Positions 36,801-43,923 of a stretch of 53,086 bases of DNA are shown here, one piece after another (positions within the stretch are counted from its first letter, which is position 1; each line of letters opens with the position of its first letter). The stretch comes from Candidatus Giovannonibacteria bacterium RIFCSPHIGHO2_01_FULL_45_24 (GTDB lineage: Bacteria > Patescibacteriota > Minisyncoccia > UBA11713 > 2-01-FULL-45-33), in NCBI GenBank assembly GCA_001778495.1, contig MFHE01000006.1, positions 1-53,086 of the forward strand, read 5' to 3'. The notes beneath the pieces are model-generated. The model ran no database searches and was not told the DNA's origin. It worked only from the letters and a program-made list of their open reading frames with translations. The position numbers and the translations under genes are program-made.

Positions 36801-39202
36801 AGGTCTTGAAGAATAGTAACTCTATTGTAGCAAGGCCGCCGTCCTTGTCAAGCGGGGGGGTGTGGACAAAAGTGGCGAAGCTGAAAGAAGGACAGGAAAT
36901 CGCGGTTTTGGGCAAAAACGGGAAGCCGGTATGGGATAAAATTACAAGCATGCGCGAACTTCCTTCCGAGGATGTCTTTGACATAGAAGTTGAAGGCACG
37001 CACAACTTCATCGGCAACGACATCGTGGCGCACAACACCTATCTCACCGTCACCAACGGCGGCAACGTCGGGATAGGGACGACGAGTCCAGCGAGTTTGC
37101 TCTCGGTTCAGGGCAATGCTCTTTTTTCCGGCAACCTTTCTTTGGCTAATCTCACGGCGACCGGAACAGTTAACTTCACCGGCACCGGAGCGACTACTAC
37201 GATTTCGGGCGGGCTGGTCGCGGGTAATAACGCCGCTTTGGTGGTCAACCAAGCGGCGACGGCAAATAGTCTCTATATTACAAATGCGGGCAACGTCGGC
37301 ATAGGGACGGCTGCGCCGAAAACCCTGCTCCATATAAAAGAAGGCGCCGGCACTGGCTTGACGCCGGACAGCTCGACCTGGCTTTTCATAGACTCGGGCA
37401 CGAACAGCGACATAACGCTGGGTTCGCCCAACGGCAATCTTGGCAGAATCCTTTTCGCGGACCCCCAGAACAACGCCATAGGAATAATCTCCTACAACCA
37501 CGCTTTGGATGCAATGACTTTTACAGTCAACAACGCAACAAGGCTGTCAATAGATGCAGCCGGCAACGTCGGCATCGGGACGACGAGTCCAGCGACAACG
37601 CTAAGCGTCGCGGGCAATACTTATCTTGATTCCAATCTCATCACTTATTCTTCCTCCACCGCCGCCAATCTTACTTTTTCCTATCAGAGCTCCGCGACCT
37701 CAACTTTGCCGCAAAGCGTCAACGCTTTCTCTTTCGCCACTTCAACGACCGCGACGCCGATACTTTCAATAAACGGGCTTAACGGCAAAGTCGGCATCGG
37801 GAGAACGGCAGCAGTAGAACTTGATGTAATTGGACATTTTAGAGTTAGTAATGCTGGAGCTACTAGTATCTACATACAAAATACTGCTTCTGCCCAACAA
37901 TGGGATATACAAAATAAAGTAACAACTAGCAATTTAGCATTTCTTAATCAAGCCGGGACAGAGGTTTTGACAATTCTAAATACTAACGGCAACGTTGGGA
38001 TTGGGACGACGAGTCCGCAGACCAAACTGGAAATCGTGAATACTTCTTCCGGCGCAACCGCAGATCAGCTTTTTATTTCAAATCTTGATTCGGCAACCTC
38101 AACCGCGTCGCGTCTGACTTTCAGAGCAAATGACATTACCAATGGAACTTCAACTGCCGCCATCACTTCAATACTCCAGCAGAACTTTAACACCGGAAAA
38201 GGCGACCTTGCGTTCTCCACGCTGCGCTCCGGCGCCCTCACCGAAGCGATGCGCATCACAAACACCGGCAAAGTCGGCATCGCAAGCACGACGCCATGGA
38301 GAACATTCGGTGTTACCGGCACGGTGGGCTTTGACGGGCTTACGGCCGGAGCCGGAGCCGGAGCTCTCTGCCTCTCCGCGAACAAGGAAGTCACATATAG
38401 CGATGGCGCGGCCTGCACGGGTTCTTCGCAACGTTTCAAACACGACATTAATTCGCTTGGCGCCGGAGCGCTTGAAACGGTATTAAGTTTGCGCCCCGTA
38501 TCGTTCCTTTATAATGACGACATTGGAGTTCGGGGAGAACAGGTCGGTTTAATCGCGGAAGAAGTTTTCAGTATTGACCCGCGGCTTGTCACGCTTGACG
38601 CGTCGTCTACGCCAACCAACGTTAAGTACGCGAATTTGACCGCGGTTCTCGCCAAGGCGATACAGGAACTGAACGCGAAAGTAGAAGCTTTGATGGGGGG
38701 CGCCAGCTTGTCGCTTGATGCCAACGGAAAACTGGTTGTAAGTGAGATTGAAACAGGGAAGCTCACCGTCACCGGCCCGCAAGGAATTACGATTTATGAC
38801 AAAAAAGGACAGGCGGGGTGTTTGAGCGTTGAAGACGTGGCGACGGGAGCAATTTCGGTCACGGCGGGCGCTTGCGGGACCGCCACAAATGTTCAAAGCT
38901 CGGTTTTCAACACTTCGACAACTACAACCGACACCATTCCTCCCACCATCACAATTTTGGGCAACAATCCTGCAACGATTGAAGTCGGCGCGAGCTACGC
39001 GGATTTGGGAGTTAGCGTGACCGACAATGTTGACCAGAATCTTGGCTACACTGCCTCGCTTGACGGCGGGCCGGAGCTTTCGCAAGGCGCTGGGCTTTCG
39101 CTGGATACTTCAACTACCACAACACACACAATTTTATACAAAGCCGTTGACCAGGCGGGGAACGTCGAAACGGCCCAAAGAACGGTGGAGGTGGTTGAAT
39201 AA
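30866..39202 (+). CDS. Giant HTH-TM-fibre protein with two inteins, Peptidase_S74 chaperone domain and C-terminal DUF5011-like domain
   Basis: N-terminal YITASEAAAVCGYTRIYVGQLCREEKIKGKKIGTDWVV (excisionase-like HTH); TM LGAASLSSVLIAALIFYNAG; many GNVGIGTTSP repeats; SSQRFKHDINSLG..LRPVSFLYND..GLIAEEV (S74); PTITILGNNPATIEVGASYADLGVSVTDN (DUF5011-like). Confidence 0.88.
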   Translation: MKDSREIILEGERYITASEAAAVCGYTRIYVGQLCREEKIKGKKIGTDWVVSEKSILDYKKSILRTQEKMEPQIILTKQAIFHTTDEWDKEILGEQQKAPKFSLKQWSLGAASLSSVLIAALIFYNAGAIGRSIAGAVESVNVSAMKTADTISQNAFAIADATVNNIVFAKDGIISAVESVNVSAKKFANNVSNFGNSSLKLAQNGKNRVSETAFAVADEINNNVVFAKEKIFNLAYAASQSVLDFGSSGLGFAWNLELGARDFAQDAARATLGNIISVKKLTAEFFEVFTSPSSPTLLTKEGGLGGEVNVKAVLGNVFQSIKDRASLALALPEFSLPSLPFTLEDVKFSITDLRDRFINNVLGWRGYIASLGSDLKLAARDFFSVKPPEVAEAPSPTTPPSKGGENEGSKIITFGEATSTLPQNPLLTKEGKGEVRTVIEKIISGISQADLDQRLSSLNQVILAQVQLSLAALEKRLPSNQVQNPVVFLTTSIPGPYSSSPSQTGSGVSASFGDFSNGISTGGNLRASGNVTLGAEGKDVSVTSNVWNITSAGAASGLTSLTSTSINSTSLTTGTLTASSGNISSGLAASSTLQVTGDMTLYGNLAFFNQATTTIPASLMNALTFATSSASVPFFTFDTKNYRIGIGTTSPGATFSVSGDILASGGLNVSGASMNVNATTTLTEQLLVTKSPTVSHTFGTWAVGVANSAVTDSVVVINPASAAADTNLFGAAVGGAVRFLVDADGDVFANGLTTVGGTTLASTTASNFTVENQFTMGDAPNADSHIFNGRITHLATTTGAAYTMWNSTVSGDLLRLQDGDTSPTTRFVFSAAGQAAFGTTTHSGLSVLTIGATTTTAIPLTLKGVTSQSADLFRVLSSSDSSLFNVTGAGNVGIGTTSPAQLLSVQGNSYISGTSFFGGAITATSTLAISGAITSTASGANTFPYASTTALTVSGTASTTNFTASAMTSGSVLFAGAGGLLSQDNSNLFWDDTNNRLGIGTTSPWGLLSVNPNGIAGPAFVVGSSTKCVTGDTKLKRRRKRRRKNGKGEWEEEEYFEDTRIDEIKEGDEILTLDEKTGKLKVSRVNKLMDMGVKEIYTLTTATGKKIRTTANHPYLLAPEFPKERVAIFIDGANVEASLRHMSARIDYQELLSAFGGKEAVSRAGFYKVDFQHKGQGQFFTRLKKLGYRLITKPLKIIEQRHLADEHKGNFDVEIAVDAVERKNAFDTAVLFSGDSDFAYLAERLQQNGKRLLVIAPYRATGRELRKQADVFLSLADMPFVDFGATKKAPQRGHHNRLSPALPILAQAHPYVNGGVWTKVSEIKEGQMIATSGANGKPVFERIMSIEKTAAEQVYDIEVEGTHNFIGNDIVAHNTYLTVTNGGNVGIGTTNPGANLDVDVPSGQGTIRLSDTNVNVIKLSDASSGATTNGIISVYSGGTENIKLFASSNDSSWINAGNVGIGTTSPATRLSVQGNGLFSGNLTIAGLTATGTASFNADARTSGSSALWSFAGGADTGLTASTEATDAQFNLARTKTHANGTITLQRDALINAATHAFTNFASGNITDLATLGITGAPLAGTNATTTNAHTIYLGASALNASTTNSYGLTVNANTGATNNYAAAFLGGNVGIGTTSPWGLLSVNPNGITGPAFVVGSSTQCVTGDTRLRRRRRKSKGKSSNAKSSSKFKIQKLGEDEEFIYEEVAIVDVQSGDEIASLDETTGKIVWSKVRALMHMGRKPIIELETALGRKIRTTENHPYFVRERASEPIRAVAFIDYANIKSWLIDKKLRIDLDLLHRELKTSGVKEVRFYYGSDELGKNTSFFAALRRMGYAVITKPVQYFAVRLLDILQKSRNRRWLDALSQNIRETLLKESSQLDTKGIRLFEPKANFDVEIAADALEMANSFDAVLLFSGDGDFADLARRLSAKGKQVIVISGRKFMSGVLMGEADGFVFMEQLAKMIPGLVSSGEKAKPALRQVLKNSNSIVARPPSLSSGGVWTKVAKLKEGQEIAVLGKNGKPVWDKITSMRELPSEDVFDIEVEGTHNFIGNDIVAHNTYLTVTNGGNVGIGTTSPASLLSVQGNALFSGNLSLANLTATGTVNFTGTGATTTISGGLVAGNNAALVVNQAATANSLYITNAGNVGIGTAAPKTLLHIKEGAGTGLTPDSSTWLFIDSGTNSDITLGSPNGNLGRILFADPQNNAIGIISYNHALDAMTFTVNNATRLSIDAAGNVGIGTTSPATTLSVAGNTYLDSNLITYSSSTAANLTFSYQSSATSTLPQSVNAFSFATSTTATPILSINGLNGKVGIGRTAAVELDVIGHFRVSNAGATSIYIQNTASAQQWDIQNKVTTSNLAFLNQAGTEVLTILNTNGNVGIGTTSPQTKLEIVNTSSGATADQLFISNLDSATSTASRLTFRANDITNGTSTAAITSILQQNFNTGKGDLAFSTLRSGALTEAMRITNTGKVGIASTTPWRTFGVTGTVGFDGLTAGAGAGALCLSANKEVTYSDGAACTGSSQRFKHDINSLGAGALETVLSLRPVSFLYNDDIGVRGEQVGLIAEEVFSIDPRLVTLDASSTPTNVKYANLTAVLAKAIQELNAKVEALMGGASLSLDANGKLVVSEIETGKLTVTGPQGITIYDKKGQAGCLSVEDVATGAISVTAGACGTATNVQSSVFNTSTTTTDTIPPTITILGNNPATIEVGASYADLGVSVTDNVDQNLGYTASLDGGPELSQGAGLSLDTSTTTTHTILYKAVDQAGNVETAQRTVEVVE
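31757..31771. repeat. In-frame palindrome CTCCTTA-C-TAAGGAG, copy 1 (encodes LLTKEG)
   Basis: 7-bp perfect arms inside the fibre gene. Confidence 0.85.
32061..32081. repeat. In-frame palindrome CCCCTCCTT-CTA-AAGGAGGGG, copy 2
   Basis: 9-bp perfect arms. Confidence 0.9.
32141..32161. repeat. In-frame palindrome CCCCTCCTT-ACC-AAGGAGGGG, copy 3
   Basis: 9-bp perfect arms. Confidence 0.9.
33950..34990 (+). mobile_element. Intein 1 (347 aa): Hint splicing domain with embedded NYN domain
   Basis: Block A CVTGDTKL, block B TTANHPYLL, blocks F/G VYDIEVEGTHNFIGNDIVAHN followed by Thr+1; NYN about 34241..34720 (VAIFIDGANVEAS, GNFDVEIAVDAVE, AVLFSGDSDFAYLAERL). Confidence 0.9.
35846..37036 (+). mobile_element. 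Intein 2 (397 aa): Hint splicing domain with embedded NYN domain
   Basis: Block A CVTGDTRL, block B TTENHPYFV, blocks F/G VFDIEVEGTHNFIGNDIVAHN followed by Thr+1; NYN about 36175..36762 (AVAFIDYANIKSW, ANFDVEIAADALE, AVLLFSGDGDFADLARRL). Confidence 0.9.
36787..36804. repeat. Palindrome ACCTGCC-TTGC-GGCAGGT inside intein 2
   Basis: 7-bp perfect arms, in frame (PALRQV). Confidence 0.85.
38423..38690 (+). other. Peptidase_S74 intramolecular chaperone domain
   Basis: SSQRFKHDINSLGAGALETVLSLRPVSFLYNDDIGVRGEQVGLIAEEVFSIDPRLV. Confidence 0.85.
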
Positions 39203-39229
39203 CCCCCTCCCAAGGGTGGGGTATACAAC

Positions 39230-39454
39230 TTAATCCTCCAAAACCCGGATTACCAGTTTTTTGGGGGGGGGCGGCAAGCCAATTTTTTTCATCAGCCCTT
39301 CTATTTGTTCGAGGGTATACATTCTATAATTATTTATCGGGTGGCGCGCGGCGCGGAATTTGCGTGCATTGTCCCAGTTGCGCAGCGTAAGCGGGGTTAC
39401 GCCGACCAGCTTTGCGGTTTGATTGATGGTTAAATACTTTTTAGCCAACTCCAT
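39230..39454 (-). CDS. MerR-like HTH DNA-binding protein
   Basis: YLTINQTAKLVGVTPLTLRNWDNARKFRAARHPINNYRMYTLEQIEGLMKKIG. Confidence 0.85.
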   Translation of the reverse strand: MELAKKYLTINQTAKLVGVTPLTLRNWDNARKFRAARHPINNYRMYTLEQIEGLMKKIGLPPPPKKLVIRVLED

Positions 39455-39533
39455 GTTTTTTAGTTTAAAAAGTAAAAAACCGGCTGTCGAGCGAAAGCTT
39501 GTTTACAAGCTGTGGATAATTTATTAAGGTTTA

Positions 39534-40442
39534 TTAAAGTTTTATTCGGATGTATTGTCCGGAGTCAAAAATGACCAGAGCCGGTATTTCTTTATCCATA
39601 AACACTATTTTTGGTTTTTCGCCTTTGTAAAGCGGAGCGATGTTCTGCCCGCCGGATGCGTCCATTTCCAGGGTGTATATTCCGTCGCCGCTTACGACTA
39701 TGAGATAATCCTCCCAGCCGGGGTAGAATCTTGCGTCCGCAAGCTCCGAATCCGAATAAAACACGTGCAGTTCCCGCGCTTTTTGCCACTTGGGCGCGAG
39801 CCCAAAGTCGCCGAACCAATAAGCGTCAATCGAGTGAGCGTCCCAATAAATGATTCTTAAAAAATTTTCGTCAAAAAAGCTGCTTTTGTTGCTTTTTAAA
39901 ATATTATAGGTCGTCGCGCCCCAGAGCCCTGATATGTCCAAATTGTCGCGATTTTTGTAAAAATTGCCGTCCTCCCCCAAAACTATAAAATCTCTGGTTG
40001 TTGGTATTTCCCAGAATTTTTTAATTGAAGGATACGGTGGTTTTGGGATTTCAATCCGCGGCGAGGTTGTCCCAAGGTTTTCCATGTTTGGACTCTTGGG
40101 CACCAAAAGGGCATTGCGCTCCGCTACTATCTCCGGCAAAACCTCAATCCTTTTTGACCACGGCCAAAAACCCTCCTTTTCCGCGCTGATCTGATAATCT
40201 CCCGGGAGAAGATTTTTAACGAGGGCGGATTTGTTGATTAAAGAAGTTTGCTTGTTTTTTTTATCCGCCCTCACCAAAGCCCCGGATTCGGAGGTCCTTA
40301 TAAAAACCCCGCCGGTTTTATGCAGCGCGAAATCTTCTCCCAATCTGTATCCTTGGCTGTAAAAAATTATGGGAAGGGCGGCAAACAAAAAAACGAAAAT
40401 AGATATGTAGAAAAATACTCTGCGCTTTCTTTTGGTTAACAT
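39534..40442 (-). CDS. Membrane protein with PEGA-like domain
   Basis: TM FFYISIFVFLFAALPIIFY; GALVRADKK..LVKNLLPGDYQISAEKEGFWPWSKRIEV. Confidence 0.7.
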   Translation of the reverse strand: MLTKRKRRVFFYISIFVFLFAALPIIFYSQGYRLGEDFALHKTGGVFIRTSESGALVRADKKNKQTSLINKSALVKNLLPGDYQISAEKEGFWPWSKRIEVLPEIVAERNALLVPKSPNMENLGTTSPRIEIPKPPYPSIKKFWEIPTTRDFIVLGEDGNFYKNRDNLDISGLWGATTYNILKSNKSSFFDENFLRIIYWDAHSIDAYWFGDFGLAPKWQKARELHVFYSDSELADARFYPGWEDYLIVVSGDGIYTLEMDASGGQNIAPLYKGEKPKIVFMDKEIPALVIFDSGQYIRIKL

Positions 40443-40477
40443 TGCCTTTTGGTTTAATGTATCATAAATTTAAGCCA

Positions 40478-41773
40478 ATGGCAAAATTTTTAGTTGAAGG
40501 CGGAAGCCAATTAAACGGGGAAATTTGTCTCTCCGGCTCCAAGAACGCGGCGACGAAAATGATGGTTGCGTCCCTGCTTACGGACGACGAATGCGTTTTG
40601 GAAAATTTTCCGGAAATCGGAGACACTGCGATTACATCCGAACTCCTCTTGGGCATCGGCAGCAAAATCGCAACTTCAAAAAATGTCTGCAGGATAAAAA
40701 CCGCCGACATCTCTCGTAATCAAATTTTATCTTTGACCAGGAAAAACCGCATACCTATTTTGGTTTTGGGCCCCCTCTTGGCGCGGACCGGCAAAGCCGA
40801 GGTGCCGATTTTGGGCGGCGATAAAATCGGTCCGCGCCCGGTTGACATTCATCTCTCCGCGCTCGGGAGCTTGGGAGCGAAAATAGAAGCAAGCTCCTCG
40901 GGCTACAGGGCCGAAGCGCCCGGCGGCCTTCACGGAGCCAAAATCAGCTTCAGGTATCCCAGCGTGGGGGCGACGGAAAACACCATTTTGGCCGCGGTTT
41001 TGGCAAAGGGCCGCACAATTGTGGAAAATGCCGCGGTTGAGCCGGAAATCATTGACCTTATAAAGATGCTGCAAAAAATGGGCGCGATAATTGAGCTCGG
41101 CACCCACAGGACGATTTACATAGACGGCGTCCAGAAACTTCATGGGACGAAACACAAAATAATGCCGGACAGAAACGAGGCTGCGTCTTTTGCCTGCCTG
41201 GCCGCGGCCTCCGGCGGCAGAGTCAGGGTGAACGGAATTTCGCAGGACCACCTGATTACTTTTTTAAACGCCATCCGCCGGATCGGAGGGCAATACCTTG
41301 TTGAAGAGGGCGGAATAATTTTTTGGAGAGATGCAGAACTCATGCCCGCGGAGATTGAAACGGACGCCCATCCGGGGTTTATGACCGACTGGCAGCAGCC
41401 CTTCGCCGTTTTGCTCACGGCCGCCAACGGCATTTCTTTCATCCACGAAACCGTCTACGAGGACCGGTTCGGCTACGCCGGCGACTTGAACTTGATGGGC
41501 GCAAATATTAAAATACTTACGAAGTGCATCGGCGAGCTTAATTGCCGCTTTGCCGGAAAAAATTTTTATCACAGCGCCATAATTGAGGGCTCCAGGAAGC
41601 TCAAAGCCCAAAATTTGAAAGTAAGGGATATTCGCGCCGGAATGGCGCATCTGATCGCGGCGCTCGTCGCCGAGGGGACGTCGGAGATAGACGGCGCTGA
41701 GGAGATTGACAGGGGATATGAAAATATAGACGAGCGGCTTCGCTCAATCGGCGCAAAAATTAAGAGAGTATAA
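40478..41773 (+). CDS. murA: UDP-N-acetylglucosamine 1-carboxyvinyltransferase
   Basis: FLVEGGSQLNGEICLSGSKNAATKMMVASLLTDDECVLENFPEI; PSVGATENTILAAVLAKG; RAGMAHLIAALVAEGTSEI. Confidence 0.92.
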   Translation: MAKFLVEGGSQLNGEICLSGSKNAATKMMVASLLTDDECVLENFPEIGDTAITSELLLGIGSKIATSKNVCRIKTADISRNQILSLTRKNRIPILVLGPLLARTGKAEVPILGGDKIGPRPVDIHLSALGSLGAKIEASSSGYRAEAPGGLHGAKISFRYPSVGATENTILAAVLAKGRTIVENAAVEPEIIDLIKMLQKMGAIIELGTHRTIYIDGVQKLHGTKHKIMPDRNEAASFACLAAASGGRVRVNGISQDHLITFLNAIRRIGGQYLVEEGGIIFWRDAELMPAEIETDAHPGFMTDWQQPFAVLLTAANGISFIHETVYEDRFGYAGDLNLMGANIKILTKCIGELNCRFAGKNFYHSAIIEGSRKLKAQNLKVRDIRAGMAHLIAALVAEGTSEIDGAEEIDRGYENIDERLRSIGAKIKRV

Positions 41774-41775
41774 AA

Positions 41776-42786
41776 ATGTTTTTCATAAAAAAAATCGGAA
41801 TAGATTTGGGAACGGCCAACACGTTGGTTTATATTCCCGGGAAAGGAATAGTGTTAAACGAGCCCTCGGTTGTGGCGGTGACGCTCCCGGAAAACCGCGT
41901 CTTGGCCGTGGGGAATGAAGCCAAGGTGATGATTGGCCGCACGCCGGAGACGATTGTCGCTTACCGGCCGATGAAAGACGGGGTGATCGCGGATTACCGC
42001 GTGACGGAAGCGATGCTGCGCTATTTTATCTCCAAGACGACCGGCAGGTGGAATCTCGTCAAGCCGGAGGTTTTGGTTTCCGTGCCCGCGGGCGTGACTT
42101 CAACGGAGCGCAGGTCCGTGGTTGAGGCGGCGGTCAAAGCCGGAGCCAAGTCGGCGTATGTCGTAAAAGAGCCGGTACTCGCGGCAATAGGCGCAGGCAT
42201 TCCGATACACGAACCACAGGGGCATATGGTGGTTGATATCGGCGGAGGGACGGCGGACGCGGCGGTGATTTCCTTGGGCGGGATAGTAAGCTCAATTTCG
42301 GTAAAAGTCGCCGGCAATAAAATAGACCAGGCAATCGCCGATTACATTAAAAAGCAATTTAATCTGGCGATAGGAGATTCAACCGCCGAGCAGATAAAAA
42401 TCGGCATCGGCTCCGCGATTCCGATTGAGGAAGAGCTTACGATGGCCATAAAAGGACGGGATTTTCTCACCGGGCTTCCGAGGTCCATTGACATCCGCAC
42501 GAACGAAGTGGTTAAGGCGATAGACGGCGAGCTCCGGGATATAGTGAAAGCCATAAAACAGGTTTTGCACAACACTCCTCCCGAACTCGCTTCCGATATC
42601 ATTGAGAACGGGATAGTAATGACCGGCGGAGGGTCGCTTCTCCGGAACCTGAACGTTTTGGTTTCAAGGTCAACCGGCGTGCCGGCGGCGGTAGCCAAGG
42701 ACGCGCTTTACTGCGTGGCCAAAGGAACCGGCATCGCTATGGAGCATCTTGAATCTTATAAAAAAAGCATAATTGCCAAAAGATGA
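41776..42786 (+). CDS. mreB: Rod-shape protein MreB (paralogue 1)
   Basis: IGIDLGTANTLVYIPGKGIVLNEPSVVAV; VDIGGGTADAAVISLGGIV. Confidence 0.93.
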   Translation: MFFIKKIGIDLGTANTLVYIPGKGIVLNEPSVVAVTLPENRVLAVGNEAKVMIGRTPETIVAYRPMKDGVIADYRVTEAMLRYFISKTTGRWNLVKPEVLVSVPAGVTSTERRSVVEAAVKAGAKSAYVVKEPVLAAIGAGIPIHEPQGHMVVDIGGGTADAAVISLGGIVSSISVKVAGNKIDQAIADYIKKQFNLAIGDSTAEQIKIGIGSAIPIEEELTMAIKGRDFLTGLPRSIDIRTNEVVKAIDGELRDIVKAIKQVLHNTPPELASDIIENGIVMTGGGSLLRNLNVLVSRSTGVPAAVAKDALYCVAKGTGIAMEHLESYKKSIIAKR

Positions 42787-43364
42787 TCTGGTCGCACGCG
42801 TATCTCTTTTACGGCAACGACGAGAGGGCGAAAGACGAAGCAATAAACTTTTTACTCGGCCGCTTTTTGGGAGAAAGAGCCGAGAAGAGTCCGGATTTCT
42901 TTAGAATTGAATCCGCTCCAATTACTATAGAAGATGTGCGCTCCCTTAAATCCATGGCGTCGCAAAGCCCGATTGCGGGAGCCAAAAACGTTTTTTTGGT
43001 AAAAGAGATTGAAAATTTAAGCCGCGAAGCCGCTCCGGCCATGCTGAAAATTCTTGAAGAGCCGCCAGCCGGTTCCATTATCATTGCGACCACCAAAAAC
43101 ACGCGGGCAATCCCTCCCACGATTAAGTCGCGCTTTTCGGCTTTCAGATTTTTTTCAAAATCTGCCTCCAGAGAGCCGGGCGGAGGGGATGAGTTTGAGC
43201 TGAAACTCAAAAAATCGCTCTGGGGTAAGGAGGCGGCCATGCGCGCCGGGTTAAGCCAAGATAATATTTTAAAATTGGAGAAAGCGCTCCGGGCCTACGC
43301 TCTTTCGGCCGACCCTACGGCGAACAAACGTTTAATCGAAGAATATTTGAATATTCTTGGCTAA
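42783..43364 (+). CDS. DNA polymerase III delta'-like subunit
   Basis: HAYLFYGNDERAKDEAINFLLG; APAMLKILEEPPAGSIIIATTKNTRAIPPTIKSRFSAFRF. Confidence 0.85.
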   Translation: MIWSHAYLFYGNDERAKDEAINFLLGRFLGERAEKSPDFFRIESAPITIEDVRSLKSMASQSPIAGAKNVFLVKEIENLSREAAPAMLKILEEPPAGSIIIATTKNTRAIPPTIKSRFSAFRFFSKSASREPGGGDEFELKLKKSLWGKEAAMRAGLSQDNILKLEKALRAYALSADPTANKRLIEEYLNILG

Positions 43365-43370
43365 TTTTCA

Positions 43371-43922
43371 ATGATAAATTTTCAGGAGGAAGAGAAAGAA
43401 TTTAAAAAAATTTTAGCGGACTTTGAGGAAGCGCTCAAAAAAATCCGCATAGGAAGAGCATCCGCCGCCATACTGGAAGGAATTATTGCGGATTCTTACG
43501 GAGCGCCGACGCCGCTTGCGCATTTGGCCGCTTTGTCCTCACCGGACCCAAAAAGCGTAATCATTAAGCCGTGGGATAAAAATTTGCTCCCGGCGATAGA
43601 GGCCGCTTTGGGGAAAGCCGATTTAGGACTTTCCATAATTTCTGAAGGAGACCAAGTGAGAGCGGTTTTTCCGGCGCTTACGGAGGAGCGCCGGAAGGAA
43701 TTTGTTAAACATTTAAGCAAAAAAGCGGAAGAAACGAGAATAGAAGTTAGAAAAAGAAGGGACGACATTTGGAAAACGATTCAGGAGGAGGAGCGGGCAA
43801 AATTGATTTCCGAAACCCAAAAATATTTGCAAAAAGAAAAAATGGAAAAAATGGTTGAAGATATAAACAAAAAAATAAAAGAGCTTTCTGTAAAAAAAGA
43901 AAAAGAGATAATGGAAATCTGA
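43371..43922 (+). CDS. frr: Ribosome recycling factor
   Basis: FEEALKKIRIGRASAAILEGI; ALTEERRKEFVKHLSKKAEETRIEVRKRRDDIWKTIQ. Confidence 0.93.
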   Translation: MINFQEEEKEFKKILADFEEALKKIRIGRASAAILEGIIADSYGAPTPLAHLAALSSPDPKSVIIKPWDKNLLPAIEAALGKADLGLSIISEGDQVRAVFPALTEERRKEFVKHLSKKAEETRIEVRKRRDDIWKTIQEEERAKLISETQKYLQKEKMEKMVEDINKKIKELSVKKEKEIMEI

Positions 43923-43923
43923 C

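Noticed and set aside
33538-38300. Regularly spaced GGCAACGTCGGCATCGGGACGACGAGT repeats as a CRISPR array
   Set aside because: Irregular spacing, degenerate copies and continuous open reading frame encoding GNVGIGTTSP; coding repeats of a fibre protein
30866-39202. Giant ORF as an assembly chimera caused by intein/fibre mis-joins
   Set aside because: Frame is uninterrupted for 8.3 kb, both inteins have intact boundary motifs and extein continuity, and N- and C-terminal domains are coherent; long-read confirmation is still desirable
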